64,000 bases of DNA from Spongiimicrobium salis (GCF_043678055.1 NZ_JBHEQA010000004.1:248001-312000), one strand, 5' to 3'; positions 15,984 through 25,442 are shown, counted from the first letter of the stretch. A program made the numbers and translations. The notes: generated by a model from the sequence alone, not told the origin.

Positions 15984-16069
15984 GAGAGTTCGCGCAATTT
16001 TTCGCTAAAGATAGCGTATATGACGTATAAAGCCGTAAATATAGTATTAAATTAAGCCCTAAAAGGCTA

Positions 16070-16822
16070 TTATTGAAGGTCAAAGTTAACTTCTGCGAAC
16101 AAATTCACCCAATTATCCTCACTTACGGCCAATAGTGTAAAATTATACGAATCTTCCAATACCAATTCAGGGGGTGTTTCTTCTGTAATATTCAATACTA
16201 CATTATCGAGATTATAAAATTGGAACCTCCGCTCAAAGGTATAGGTTCCGGACAGCAAATTCTCTTCGGTATCGGAAACTACATGAAAATAAATTTTTGA
16301 ATCATCAAAAACACCATCTGTCCAAACAAAAGTGGGCATTAAGGGATTAGAGATATCCACCGATACATTTTCTGGAAGATACTCTGTAGGCTTCGTGCGA
16401 TGTTTGAGTCGAATGGGATTGGAAAGGTGAATCTTCCCTTCTTCTTCAAAAGACACGATAATCCATTTTTCTTGAGGCAAGGCTACTTCGTATCGCAATA
16501 GATAGCCATTGAAAACATCAAGCAAAACGCCTTCCATTTCGGTATAATTTTGATAATCGTTTTTGTCTTGATCTGCCGTGCTGGTCTCAAAATATCGAAT
16601 GTTGGTCACGCCTTCCCGCGGATACAGATAAATGCTTACCAAGGAAGGGTCCTCATTGCTTCCAGCACAGGCAATCACATTATCTACAACGACCTCTCGG
16701 GCATCTACCATGGCCGCTAAGGTAGTGGAAGTACCATTTTGTGTATTTACACCAGTATCATCGGTTCCATTCGTTGAACACGAAAAGAATACAAATAAGC
16801 ACAAATAGACAGAATACTTCAA
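16070..16822 (-). CDS. Hypothetical lipoprotein
   Basis: A 250-residue secreted lipoprotein: the signal ends FVFFSC (Cys15), then a Thr/Asn/Gly-rich spacer (STNGTDDTGVNTQNGTS) and a roughly 210-residue domain that looks mainly beta-structured with no recognised family. The gene lies 1 bp downstream of the glycoside-hydrolase-like lipoprotein at 16824-17822, so the two are almost certainly co-transcribed and probably act together at the cell surface. No catalytic motif can be named; a polysaccharide-binding role is possible but unsupported by any motif. Confidence 0.7.
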   Translation of the reverse strand: MKYSVYLCLFVFFSCSTNGTDDTGVNTQNGTSTTLAAMVDAREVVVDNVIACAGSNEDPSLVSIYLYPREGVTNIRYFETSTADQDKNDYQNYTEMEGVLLDVFNGYLLRYEVALPQEKWIIVSFEEEGKIHLSNPIRLKHRTKPTEYLPENVSVDISNPLMPTFVWTDGVFDDSKIYFHVVSDTEENLLSGTYTFERRFQFYNLDNVVLNITEETPPELVLEDSYNFTLLAVSEDNWVNLFAEVNFDLQ

Positions 16823-16823
16823 A

Positions 16824-17822
16824 TTACTTTATTTTATACAATCGTTGTAACACTTTTTCCGCAGGTTTGTTTTGTGGTGTAAACCTATTATTGTCTTCCC
16901 CACCTGCTCTTTCATGATGTATGAACCATTTCCAAACAAACCCTCCAGCAAACCAATCCTCTTTCCAGAATTCCTCCAAAATTGCCTGTGTGGCATTGAC
17001 CTGGGCTTCCAAGTTTACCGTGGTTTCCCTATTGGACATCCAAGGTTTCTTGGCATTATAATCCGTACTACGATACCCATATTCCGTAAACAAAACAGGT
17101 TTTCCCGTTTCCTGGGACAATGTTTTCATTTTACCTTTATGCTTCTGCCAACCCTCTTTAAGCGCCAAAACAGAAGGTGTCTTCTCTTCGGATAAGGGAA
17201 AGTAGGCATCCACTCCTATATAATCCAATGCGCTCCAAAAAGGAGTTCTTGTAAATTCGTCCCAATTTGCCGCATACGTCAGCTTTCCTTTGTAAATGCT
17301 TCTTATCTTTTTGATAAGACCTTTCCAATATTCTGGCCTATTGGCAACAAATTGTTCCAGTTCTGTACCTATACAAAAAGAAAACGCCTTTGTTTCTTGC
17401 GCCAATTCCGCATAGGTTAGGATAAATTTGTCGTAAGAACGCTCCAAAGCTTTCCATTCTTCTTCGGAATTCATCTTTAAAGTTCCGGTAAACTCCCCAT
17501 GCCATATCCATATTTGGGGTTTCACCATTACTTTTATTCCATTTTTCTGTAACAGTTCTATGTACTGTTTCGCTCCTTTTTTTGTTTCTCCGAACCATTG
17601 GCGATCCGTGTTAAAAATAATTTCAGGAGAGGCGATATCCCGAATAAAACCAAAAGGCATCACTGCAGAGTGATTGGCATTGACGTTTAGTACAGCATCA
17701 ACACTTTCCTGTGTAGCTGCATCCCGGGATGCCACAAAACTTACCCCATTGATCTTTTCTGTAGTTTGACTGTTACAGGACAGTTGAATAAAAAGCAAAA
17801 AAAGAAGCCCTAATTTTTTCAT
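16824..17822 (-). CDS. GH113-like glycoside hydrolase lipoprotein
   Basis: A 332-residue TIM-barrel protein resembling beta-mannanase-type (GH113-like) glycosidases. It carries a lipoprotein signal (LFIQLSC). Characteristic segments are VKPQIWIWHGEF (about residues 100-111), FCIGTELEQF with the likely acid/base Glu (about 148-157), YIGVDAYFPL (about 196-205), and FTEYGYRS with the likely nucleophile Glu (about 240-247). It is anchored outside the cytoplasm. It is followed after 1 bp by a hypothetical lipoprotein. Family membership is inferred by motif; the natural substrate cannot be read from the sequence. Confidence 0.75.
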   Translation of the reverse strand: MKKLGLLFLLFIQLSCNSQTTEKINGVSFVASRDAATQESVDAVLNVNANHSAVMPFGFIRDIASPEIIFNTDRQWFGETKKGAKQYIELLQKNGIKVMVKPQIWIWHGEFTGTLKMNSEEEWKALERSYDKFILTYAELAQETKAFSFCIGTELEQFVANRPEYWKGLIKKIRSIYKGKLTYAANWDEFTRTPFWSALDYIGVDAYFPLSEEKTPSVLALKEGWQKHKGKMKTLSQETGKPVLFTEYGYRSTDYNAKKPWMSNRETTVNLEAQVNATQAILEEFWKEDWFAGGFVWKWFIHHERAGGEDNNRFTPQNKPAEKVLQRLYKIK

Positions 17823-17868
17823 ACGAATACGATTAAGGCTTCTAAAATAAGGTATTTAAGGATGTTTT

Positions 17869-18765
17869 CTAAAAAATTCCTCGTAGTCCTATGTTAAATG
17901 TTTGTCCAAGACCTGTATTCTCTCCCCGTACAAAATTGGTATATAACAATTCCAGGTTCAACGCTTTGCTCAATTGGAATTTAGCACCCCCGCCCAAAGC
18001 GGTAAAATTCTGGGTAAAATCATTTCCTAAATCCAAACGTTGTGAGTGTTGCGCCAATACCAATACCGTAAAGTTGGCACTTGGAAAATAGCTCAAAAAG
18101 AGTCCTGGATTGAGGTTAAGACTATTGTTTGCAAAACTCTCATCTTCATCACCAAAGTTCAATTCCGTGGTCAACTCTGAAAACAATTGCCAATCTCCAC
18201 CTGGGAAAGTGTAATCATAGAATAAACGGTTTTGCCATACAAATCCATTCTGATCCAAGAATACATTAAAGGTGTTTTCCGTTTCATTATCGATCAAGGG
18301 GATAAAAATAGAACTCTGGATGGAAAAATTGCTCAATTTAGCAAAAGGAACAAATTTAACAGAGGGCGCAAAGGCCGTAAATCCGGAACGTGCATCTTCG
18401 GCTCCATCAAAACTAAATACATCCAAAGCACTTCTATCATTAACAACATTAGATCGAATACGTGCAATCACCCCTACATTCCATCTTTTATTCTCTCCTA
18501 CACCGGTATAGATTTCAAAAGTAGACGTAAAAAAGGTTTGTCTAGGCTCTCGTCCTTCTGTAAAGGTACTTTCTGTTTGGGTATACAGGTTGTTGAACCA
18601 TTTGATATCCCATTGTCCTTTCCCAATTAATTTTGAGGGAGTATACTGCTGAATATTACTTTGTCCGCTATCCTGTGTATCGTCCGTATTATCGTCTTGC
18701 GCAAATCCTATACTCGTTGCAAAAAGCAATCCAAAAAGCATTGCGTAATTTCTCATTGATCTCAT
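17869..18765 (-). CDS. Outer-membrane protein, porin-like, function unknown
   Basis: A 298-residue secreted protein with a signal peptide ending SIGFAQ, an acidic Asp/Asn/Thr-rich linker (DDNTDDTQDSGQ) and a beta-strand-rich body (about residues 45-298) with many alternating aromatic residues, ending in LRGIF, typical of outer-membrane barrels. A second ATG at 18756 is also possible. No family is recognised beyond a transporter-like barrel. It lies 34 bp after the DUF547 gene (18800-19525) in the same direction, so they may form a two-gene unit. A role together with DUF547 is inferred from that spacing. Confidence 0.68.
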   Translation of the reverse strand: MRSMRNYAMLFGLLFATSIGFAQDDNTDDTQDSGQSNIQQYTPSKLIGKGQWDIKWFNNLYTQTESTFTEGREPRQTFFTSTFEIYTGVGENKRWNVGVIARIRSNVVNDRSALDVFSFDGAEDARSGFTAFAPSVKFVPFAKLSNFSIQSSIFIPLIDNETENTFNVFLDQNGFVWQNRLFYDYTFPGGDWQLFSELTTELNFGDEDESFANNSLNLNPGLFLSYFPSANFTVLVLAQHSQRLDLGNDFTQNFTALGGGAKFQLSKALNLELLYTNFVRGENTGLGQTFNIGLRGIF

Positions 18766-18799
18766 TCTAGTAGTTTTAATAATTGATTATTCGTGTTTA

Positions 18800-19525
18800 T
18801 TATTTTATTTCGTTTAAAGCCCAATCGTAAGGGTAATAGGAAACTTTTGATTTAGCCGGTAAAGGTGTAGTTCTATATTGATTGATATAATCTACCAAAC
18901 TCTTTCCGTTCTTCTTAAAATCTCCGGTATACCATTCAAAAATTTGAGAGATTTTTACTTTGTTTTTGTTCACCTTGATGAAAGATGGATTGTTCAAAGC
19001 TATTTTCGTCTGCTTTTCCAATTGGCTATCCAATGTGGAAGGGAGATACGCATTATTTATTATCGGGGGACAACCTAGACCGGCACATACCAATACAAAG
19101 TGAAAACGGGCTTCGTTTGGATACACAGCGCGCAACAATTTGTTTTCAATATCATTTAATGTGGTTTTCTTACCGCCAATATTATGTTTGATCTTGTCAA
19201 AAAAGCCCGCTTTATCCAATGGGGATTTTATAGGGTAATTGTCCACTATACCTTTAATGACAGATAAATTATATCCATTGATCCAGAAAGCTTGATATTC
19301 ATTGGCATTTGCCTTGGAAACCGTAATATTCTCGGCCATGGAAATTAATTCGTTCAAAGAAGCGGGGTCACTTTTTATCGCTTTATAAGCCACTCTACCA
19401 TTCTTTACATGTGTCTTGAAGAAAGTATCGGCTTTGGTAAAGAATTCTGAAGTACTCTGGGCTTGTCCAAATGAGAAAGCAAATAGTACTACTGCAGTTA
19501 TCGTAATCTTAATTTGTGATTTCAT
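18800..19525 (-). CDS. DUF547 protein (second copy)
   Basis: A 241-residue secreted protein: signal peptide ending FGQAQ and a DUF547 domain (about 40-235) with the core blocks FWINGYNLSVIKGIVDNYP, FVLVCAGLGCPPIINNAY (the CAGLGCP cysteine pair) and C-terminal YYPYDWALNEIK. The last 20 residues and the cysteine motif closely match the domain at 9758-10849, so the two proteins are paralogues, but this one lacks the lipobox Cys and the Glu/Lys-rich linker. It is divergent from the FAD oxidoreductase (19778) across 252 bp. The biochemical function of DUF547 is not known; the domain is recurrent in Bacteroidota clusters with glycosyltransferases. Confidence 0.85.
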   Translation of the reverse strand: MKSQIKITITAVVLFAFSFGQAQSTSEFFTKADTFFKTHVKNGRVAYKAIKSDPASLNELISMAENITVSKANANEYQAFWINGYNLSVIKGIVDNYPIKSPLDKAGFFDKIKHNIGGKKTTLNDIENKLLRAVYPNEARFHFVLVCAGLGCPPIINNAYLPSTLDSQLEKQTKIALNNPSFIKVNKNKVKISQIFEWYTGDFKKNGKSLVDYINQYRTTPLPAKSKVSYYPYDWALNEIK

Positions 19526-19777
19526 CTTAAATTGTTTGTTAGCATTTAATACCGGTGTAAGTCGCTATAATTTTAACAACCCTACAAAAAAGATTTATTT
19601 TTATGAATTTTTTAAGGATTTAGAAATCAGAGTTTTATATGCACATAAAATATTTGCAACCTTACAAATTATTTGCATTTTTATCATATTTAAATTCTTT
19701 CTAAATTAATTCTCTGGAATAAGTTCTTATATTTATGAGCGACATAATCCTTAACAACCTTCAATTAAACATATAAG

Positions 19778-21124
19778 ATGGAACAGATCGTTATTATCGG
19801 TAATGGTATTGCCGGCGTTACCGCGGCAAGACATATCCGAAAACTATCCGATAAAAAAATCACCATTGTCTCAGCCGAAACCGATTACTTCTTTTCCCGC
19901 ACTGCATTAATGTATGTATATATGGGGCATATGAAGTTTGAGCATACACAACCCTATGAAAATTGGTTTTGGAAAAAAAATAGGATAGACCTTGTCAAGG
20001 GCTATGTGGAAACCGTTGACCATCAAAACAAAACCCTTATTATTAAGGATGGACAAAATATTACTTACGATAAACTCATATTGGCCACTGGATCCAAACC
20101 CAATAAGTTTGGGTGGCCAGGACAAGATTTAGATGGGGTACAAGGCTTGTATTCCAAGCAGGATTTAGACGCCTTGGAAGCTAATGCCCCCAATAAAGAG
20201 GTCTGTAAGAGGGCCGTTATCGTGGGTGGAGGTTTGATCGGTATAGAAATGGCCGAAATGTTACGTACAAGAGATATTCCGGTTACATTTCTGGTTCGGG
20301 AAAGTAGTTTTTGGAACGGTGTACTTCCAGCAGGCGAATCTGCATTGATCAACGAACATATTTTAGATCATCATATTGATTTAAGGCTAGAGACCAATCT
20401 CGTAGAAATTATTGCCGATGAAAACGGCAGAGCAAAAGCAGTGACTACAGATAAAGGGGATACCATACCCTGTAATGTAGTTGGCCTTACTGCAGGAGTT
20501 TCCCCCAACATTGCCTTTCTTAAGGATTCCGGCATTGCATTGGGCCGAGGAATAAAAGTAAATCGACATTTGGAAACCAATATCCCTGATGTTTATGCCA
20601 TTGGTGATTGTGCCGAGCAACATGAACCTATTGGAAATCGCAGACCTATAGAAGCGGTATGGTATACCGGCCGTATGATGGGTGAAACCGTGGCCCAGAC
20701 CATCTGTGGGAATAAGACGGAATACAAACCCGGACATTGGTTCAATTCTGCGAAATTTTTGGATGTGGAATATCAAACCTATGGATGGGTATTCAGCGAA
20801 CGCGGCATGAAGGAGAATGAAGTTCATTTTCACTGGAGACATGCCACCGAAAAAATTTGTGTTACCGTAGCTTTCGATAAAGTAACACGAAAGTTTTTGG
20901 GCATCAACACCTTTGGAATACGTATGCGCCATGAAATCTTTAATCGTTGGCTAACGGAAGAGCGAAGTGTAGAACACGTCATGGAATATTTAAAGGATGC
21001 CAATTTTGATCCTGAATTCTACGCACTTCACGAAGTTGCCATAGTAGCAAAGTTCAATGCAGATTTCGGCACTTCCATTACGCCAAAAAAGAAAAGTTGG
21101 AAACGTATTTTCAGTAACGCATAG
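19778..21124 (+). CDS. NAD(P)/FAD-dependent pyridine-nucleotide-disulfide-type oxidoreductase
   Basis: A 448-residue flavoprotein of the Pyr_redox_2 (NirB/rubredoxin-reductase-like) fold. The FAD motif IIGNGIAGVTAARHIRKL lies at residues 5-22, the NAD(P) motif VIVGGGLIGIEMAEML at about 147-162, and the second FAD motif DVYAIGDCAEQ at about 270-280. The C-terminal ~100 residues are an extra region beyond the core fold. It lacks a redox Cys pair like that of disulfide reductases. It is the first gene of a rightward cluster and is followed 14 bp later by a membrane Fe-S protein, which is a plausible electron acceptor. No specific substrate can be assigned. Confidence 0.88.
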   Translation: MEQIVIIGNGIAGVTAARHIRKLSDKKITIVSAETDYFFSRTALMYVYMGHMKFEHTQPYENWFWKKNRIDLVKGYVETVDHQNKTLIIKDGQNITYDKLILATGSKPNKFGWPGQDLDGVQGLYSKQDLDALEANAPNKEVCKRAVIVGGGLIGIEMAEMLRTRDIPVTFLVRESSFWNGVLPAGESALINEHILDHHIDLRLETNLVEIIADENGRAKAVTTDKGDTIPCNVVGLTAGVSPNIAFLKDSGIALGRGIKVNRHLETNIPDVYAIGDCAEQHEPIGNRRPIEAVWYTGRMMGETVAQTICGNKTEYKPGHWFNSAKFLDVEYQTYGWVFSERGMKENEVHFHWRHATEKICVTVAFDKVTRKFLGINTFGIRMRHEIFNRWLTEERSVEHVMEYLKDANFDPEFYALHEVAIVAKFNADFGTSITPKKKSWKRIFSNA

Positions 21125-21138
21125 GTAAGTAAAATAAT

Positions 21139-22728
21139 ATGAAAGCAATAAAAAATATAGGCCTTGTTATCTTCTTGGTAGGCCTTGGAATATTCACCGT
21201 ACTTCCATTTATTGGAGAGTTTCAGGTATCTCAGGATACTTTTGAAAAATTTGTAGCGGATAATGGTATTAAAAGTGAACTCTTTATAGAACGCATACAA
21301 AAAGATGTTGTTGGCAAGGAATTTAATGGGGTTGCCGCCCTATCCCCTAAGGTCACCTCTACTTTAGAAAGTGTAAACGCCCAACACAGAAAAAATAAGG
21401 AATACGGGAAGATCATTTATAGAAAGCCCCATGAGATGGCCGCCAATGTTGCCAAAGCTGCCGGAAAAGGTTTTATTGTAGAAAACAAAGGCCTCATGTG
21501 GTTCCTAACCTTTGGATTGGGCATCATTGGAGCTTTGATGTTCATTCTTCCCAATGTGGTGCTTTTAGGAAAAAAGGGAATAAAAAACAATGGTATTTAT
21601 TTGGAAAGTGCTACCAATAAAGGCTTTGTTGCCTGGCTTGTTTTTATCTTTCTGGTCTCTTTCTACCTTATCCTTTATTTCCTTCCGGAATATGCCATAA
21701 ACTGGACCTATTTAGCAGATCCCATTAGTGAGAGCTTAAGTGGAAATCCTGCAGGACAATGGTTCGTCTATGGTCTTATGTATTGTGTTGTAATGGTGGT
21801 AATGGCCGTTAGAATGTATATTAAGTACCGTCACAATATGTATCAAATGGTACGTACTACCTCTGTGTTGTTCTTTCAAATCGTATTTGCGTTTTTGATT
21901 CCGGAGATTATGGTACGCCTACAATTATCATATAGCAAAGGGTACGATTTTAAAAATGCCTTTCCTTTGGATTATGATTTCTTTTTTAATTGGAACCTCA
22001 AAGAACTCATCAGTTCTGGTGGTCTAGGGTTGTTTATTTTGGTTTGGGGAATTACCCTTACCCTAGTCATTGTTCCTGTAATGGTCTATTTCTTTGGAAA
22101 AAGATGGTACTGCTCTTGGGTCTGTGGTTGCGGTGGATTGGCCGAAACACTTGGGGACCCCTACAGACAACATTCCAGCAAGTCCTTATTTTCCTGGAAA
22201 ATAGAGCGCTGGTTAATTCACGGGGTATTGCTCTTTGCACTTGTGATGACGGGAATGACCCTCTATGGCTTTTTTGCCGAAACAGGTACTGTTTTAGGCA
22301 TTAAGGTGCAAAGTGTTATGGACACCTATAGCTTCTTGATCGGTGCCGTATTTGCCGGTGTCATTGGAACAGGTTTCTATCCTATTTTTGGAAATCGAGT
22401 GTGGTGTAGATTTGGTTGCCCACTGGCGGCATACTTAGGTTTCGTACAACGCTTTAAATCCCGCTTTAGAATTACCACGAATGGGGGACAATGTATTTCT
22501 TGTGGAAATTGCTCTACCTATTGTGAACAAGGTATCGATGTAAGAGCCTATGCCCAAAAAGGAGAGAATATTGTGCGTTCCAGTTGCGTGGGTTGTGGTG
22601 TCTGTTCTGCAGTATGTCCTCGAGGCGTGTTAAAGTTGGAAAATGGACCCTTGGAAGGACGCATTAACCCTACTCAGGTTTTATTAGGAAATGATGTTGA
22701 CCTTATGGATTTGGTAAACAACAAATAA
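21139..22728 (+). CDS. Membrane-bound 4Fe-4S ferredoxin-type protein
   Basis: A 529-residue protein related to the NapH/NosR/CcoG-type membrane ferredoxins. About five to seven hydrophobic helices precede a paired CxxxCG region (WYCSWVCGCGG near residue 325, VWCRFGCPLAAYLG near 420) and two ferredoxin-type clusters (CISCGNCSTYCEQG near 453 and CVGCGVCSAVCPRG near 485). It would pass electrons between the quinone pool or membrane and a soluble redox partner. Co-direction and 14-bp spacing with the FAD oxidoreductase suggest they form one electron-transfer pair. Not NapH itself, as no nitrate or nitrous oxide reductase genes are nearby. Confidence 0.87.
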   Translation: MKAIKNIGLVIFLVGLGIFTVLPFIGEFQVSQDTFEKFVADNGIKSELFIERIQKDVVGKEFNGVAALSPKVTSTLESVNAQHRKNKEYGKIIYRKPHEMAANVAKAAGKGFIVENKGLMWFLTFGLGIIGALMFILPNVVLLGKKGIKNNGIYLESATNKGFVAWLVFIFLVSFYLILYFLPEYAINWTYLADPISESLSGNPAGQWFVYGLMYCVVMVVMAVRMYIKYRHNMYQMVRTTSVLFFQIVFAFLIPEIMVRLQLSYSKGYDFKNAFPLDYDFFFNWNLKELISSGGLGLFILVWGITLTLVIVPVMVYFFGKRWYCSWVCGCGGLAETLGDPYRQHSSKSLFSWKIERWLIHGVLLFALVMTGMTLYGFFAETGTVLGIKVQSVMDTYSFLIGAVFAGVIGTGFYPIFGNRVWCRFGCPLAAYLGFVQRFKSRFRITTNGGQCISCGNCSTYCEQGIDVRAYAQKGENIVRSSCVGCGVCSAVCPRGVLKLENGPLEGRINPTQVLLGNDVDLMDLVNNK

Positions 22729-22777
22729 ATCCGTTAGGTCTTCTTTTTTATCGCGACCAAATAAAAAAACCAAAGGG

Positions 22778-23263
22778 ATGTTTTCTAAACTTAGTTTAAT
22801 CGTTTTCATGACACTCTTTATGGGCCATGTTTCCCCTTCAGGAAAGATGTACCACAAAGAATACCATAAAAATGGAAAAATTAAATCTGAAGGCTGGTTG
22901 GCCGGAAACCACAAAGTGGACTACTGGAAATTTTATCATATGAACGGTAAAAAATTCCAGCAAGGACATTTTAAAAATGGGCAACGAAGGGGATACTGGC
23001 ATTTTTTCCATGAAAATGGAAAATTGGAAATGGAAGGGCATTACAAAAATGGAAAAAAAGCCAACTGGTGGTTATTTTATGATCAAAGTGGAAAAATAAT
23101 CCATAAATGTCAGCTGCATGATGGAATAAAAAACGGATATTGCCTCAAATATAAAAATGAGAAATTGGCATCAGCTGAAAAATACAAAAACGGACAAAAA
23201 ATCAAAGAGTGGTTTAGCTTCAAAAGTTTTAAAAGGGAAAACAAATTATCTGACTTAAGATAA
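22778..23263 (+). CDS. MORN-variant repeat protein (YwqK-like)
   Basis: A 161-residue secreted protein with an N-terminal hydrophobic signal segment and about five copies of the YxxNGxxxxxG-type MORN-like repeat (e.g. YHKNGKIKSEG, FHENGKLEMEGHYKNGK), occupying residues 24-130. Such proteins are often annotated as toxin-antitoxin YwqK-type antitoxins, but no toxin gene is visible beside it here, and the repeats more likely form a protein- or membrane-interaction surface. It sits 49 bp after the Fe-S gene and its stop codon overlaps the start of the next glycosyltransferase by 1 nt. Function unknown. Confidence 0.78.
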   Translation: MFSKLSLIVFMTLFMGHVSPSGKMYHKEYHKNGKIKSEGWLAGNHKVDYWKFYHMNGKKFQQGHFKNGQRRGYWHFFHENGKLEMEGHYKNGKKANWWLFYDQSGKIIHKCQLHDGIKNGYCLKYKNEKLASAEKYKNGQKIKEWFSFKSFKRENKLSDLR

Positions 23264-23952
23264 TGGCGAACATCAAAGTAATTATCCCTGCTTTTAATGA
23301 AGGTGATTCCATCGCTCATGTCATTAAGGATATTCCCGAGATCGTATCTGAAATCATTGTTGTAAATAATGACTCTACAGACGATACTGTGGTCAATGCC
23401 ACAGCCGCTGGAGCTACGGTCCTTACAGAACAAAGAAAAGGATATGGTTTTGCATGTCTATGCGGTATGGAATATATTGCCAAACAATCCAAAAAGCCAG
23501 ATATCATCGTATTTATGGATGGAGACTATTCTGACTATCCGGAAGAACTCACAAAAGTGGTACACCCTATTCTTTCAGAGAACATAGATTTTGTGATAGG
23601 ATCTCGGACCAGTGCACTGCGTGAAGCAGGCTCAATGACCCCACAACAGGTTTTTGGGAATAAATTGGCCACCACATTGATGAAATTGTTCTTCGGGGCA
23701 AAATACACGGATCTTGGCCCTTTTAGAGCTATCCGTTATGATAAGTTGTTATCCCTTGAAATGAAGGATAAAACCTATGGTTGGACCGTGGAAATGCAGT
23801 TGAAAGCGCTAAAAAAGAAGTTGACATACACCGAAGTACCAGTACGTTACAAAAAAAGAATTGGTGTATCAAAGGTGTCAGGTACTGTAAAAGGTACTAT
23901 ATTTGCTGGCATAAAAATCCTTGGTTGGATATTTAAATATAGCATTAAATAA
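23263..23952 (+). CDS. GT2 glycosyltransferase, dolichol-phosphate-mannose-synthase-like
   Basis: A 229-residue GT-A enzyme related to DPM1/DPG-type polyprenyl-phosphate sugar transferases. The nucleotide-sugar site VIIPAFNEGDSIAHVI lies at residues 5-20, EIIVVNNDSTDDT at about 29-41, and the DxD-like MDGDYSDYPEE at about 85-95. No membrane helices, so likely a soluble or peripheral enzyme that loads a sugar on polyprenyl phosphate. The start overlaps the MORN protein stop by 1 nt; 2 bp separate its stop from the next gene. It probably supplies the donor for the polytopic mannosyltransferase-like protein downstream. Confidence 0.87.
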   Translation: MANIKVIIPAFNEGDSIAHVIKDIPEIVSEIIVVNNDSTDDTVVNATAAGATVLTEQRKGYGFACLCGMEYIAKQSKKPDIIVFMDGDYSDYPEELTKVVHPILSENIDFVIGSRTSALREAGSMTPQQVFGNKLATTLMKLFFGAKYTDLGPFRAIRYDKLLSLEMKDKTYGWTVEMQLKALKKKLTYTEVPVRYKKRIGVSKVSGTVKGTIFAGIKILGWIFKYSIK

Positions 23953-23954
23953 AT

Positions 23955-25439
23955 ATGGGACTAATTATTGCTTACGTTATTATTGCCATTTATAGTATTG
24001 CACTATTGTTGATATTTTTCTATAGCCTTGCGCAATTGAATTTATTAATCAACTATTTGGGCTATAAAAAAAGAAATCAGGAAGCTCCAAAATACAATTT
24101 ATTGGACCCAAAGGAAATTCCGTATGTAACCATTCAACTCCCCATTTACAATGAAGAGTATGTTATGGAACGCTTATTGGAAAACATTTCCAAAATAGAA
24201 TATCCTTCCAGCAAATTGGAAATTCAGGTATTGGACGATTCCACGGATAATTCTGTCGTGGATACTGCTGCACATATTAAAAAGTTACAGGAAACCGGTT
24301 TGGATATTACCCACATCCGGAGAACCAATCGTCAAGGTTTTAAGGCAGGAGCCCTCAAAGAAGGTTTGGAAATTGCCAAAGGGGATTTTATTGCCATTTT
24401 TGATGCCGACTTCCTTCCTGATCCCGATTGGTTGAAAAAAACCGTCATTTATTTTAAGGACGAAGAAATTGGGGTGGTACAGACCCGCTGGGGGCATATC
24501 AATAGAGAATATTCCACCTTGACCAGAATTCAGGCTTTTGCCCTTGATGCTCATTTTACCTTGGAACAAGTTGGGCGAAATGCCAAAGGACATTTCATCA
24601 ATTTTAATGGTACCGCAGGAATTTGGCGAAAAGATTGTATTCTGGATGCAGGAAACTGGGAAGGGGATACGTTGACCGAGGATCTTGACTTGAGTTATCG
24701 TGCCCAATTGAAAAATTGGAAATTTAAATATTTGGAAGATGTGGAAACTCCGGCAGAGCTTCCCGTAGTGATCAGTGCCGCAAGATCTCAGCAATTCCGT
24801 TGGAACAAAGGTGGTGCCGAAAATTTCAGAAAGACGGTCTGGAGTGTTATCACCGCAAAAAACATCTCTTTTAAAACAAAATTTCATGGGGTAATGCACC
24901 TGTTGAACAGCTCTATGTTCCTTTGTGTATTCATTGTTGCCCTATTGAGTATTCCGATGCTGTATATTAAAAATATGTATGGACATTTGGGATGGGTTTT
25001 TCAGGTAACAAGTTTCTTTATTATCAGTACTATTATTCTGTTTATCTGCTATTGGTTCACCTACAAGAGTATTCAGGGAAGCAGTTTTGATAATTTTGTA
25101 GATTACATTAAACTCTTCTTTACCTTTTTCTCGGTAGCCCTTGGTTTCTCTTTGCACAATTCCATGGCTGTTCTGGAAGGTCATATCGGTAAACGAAGTG
25201 AATTTGTACGCACACCAAAGTTTAACATCAATAATCTCGGAGACAGCTGGAAAGGCAATAAATATCTGGCCAAAAAACTGTCCCCAAATATGATTCTAGA
25301 GGCCGCCCTCATGCTGTACTTCTTATTTGGCATGTATAGCGCCATTCCCCTAAATGACTTTGGGTTGTTCCCATTTCATTTCATGCTATTTCTAGGATTC
25401 GGATTTGTATTCTTTAAATCATTGACTGCAAAAGCATAA
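23955..25439 (+). CDS. Cellulose-synthase-family membrane glycosyltransferase
   Basis: A 494-residue processive-type GT2 membrane enzyme. An N-terminal helix (about residues 5-30), the catalytic D,D,D,QxxRW set (VLDDSTD near residue 94, IFDADFLP near 154, LTEDLDL near 241, QQFRW near 280) and at least four C-terminal helices (about 318-490). Such enzymes polymerise or transfer sugars to lipid at the inner membrane. It is in tight synteny with the preceding GT2 and the following polytopic protein (3-4 bp gaps), so all three act in one glycan or glycolipid pathway. The sugar cannot be determined from sequence. Confidence 0.87.
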   Translation: MGLIIAYVIIAIYSIALLLIFFYSLAQLNLLINYLGYKKRNQEAPKYNLLDPKEIPYVTIQLPIYNEEYVMERLLENISKIEYPSSKLEIQVLDDSTDNSVVDTAAHIKKLQETGLDITHIRRTNRQGFKAGALKEGLEIAKGDFIAIFDADFLPDPDWLKKTVIYFKDEEIGVVQTRWGHINREYSTLTRIQAFALDAHFTLEQVGRNAKGHFINFNGTAGIWRKDCILDAGNWEGDTLTEDLDLSYRAQLKNWKFKYLEDVETPAELPVVISAARSQQFRWNKGGAENFRKTVWSVITAKNISFKTKFHGVMHLLNSSMFLCVFIVALLSIPMLYIKNMYGHLGWVFQVTSFFIISTIILFICYWFTYKSIQGSSFDNFVDYIKLFFTFFSVALGFSLHNSMAVLEGHIGKRSEFVRTPKFNINNLGDSWKGNKYLAKKLSPNMILEAALMLYFLFGMYSAIPLNDFGLFPFHFMLFLGFGFVFFKSLTAKA

Positions 25440-25442
25440 GAG

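Noticed and set aside
20387..20932. 181-residue minus-strand frame inside the FAD oxidoreductase
   Set aside because: Antisense to the nucleotide-binding motifs of the oxidoreductase; no independent support.
22778..23263. YwqK-type toxin-antitoxin system
   Set aside because: Only the MORN-repeat protein is present; no toxin partner is adjacent, and it lies tightly inside a redox/glycosyltransferase cluster.
24285..24899. 204-residue minus-strand frame inside the CesA-like gene
   Set aside because: Antisense to conserved D,D,D,QxxRW motifs. No family features.
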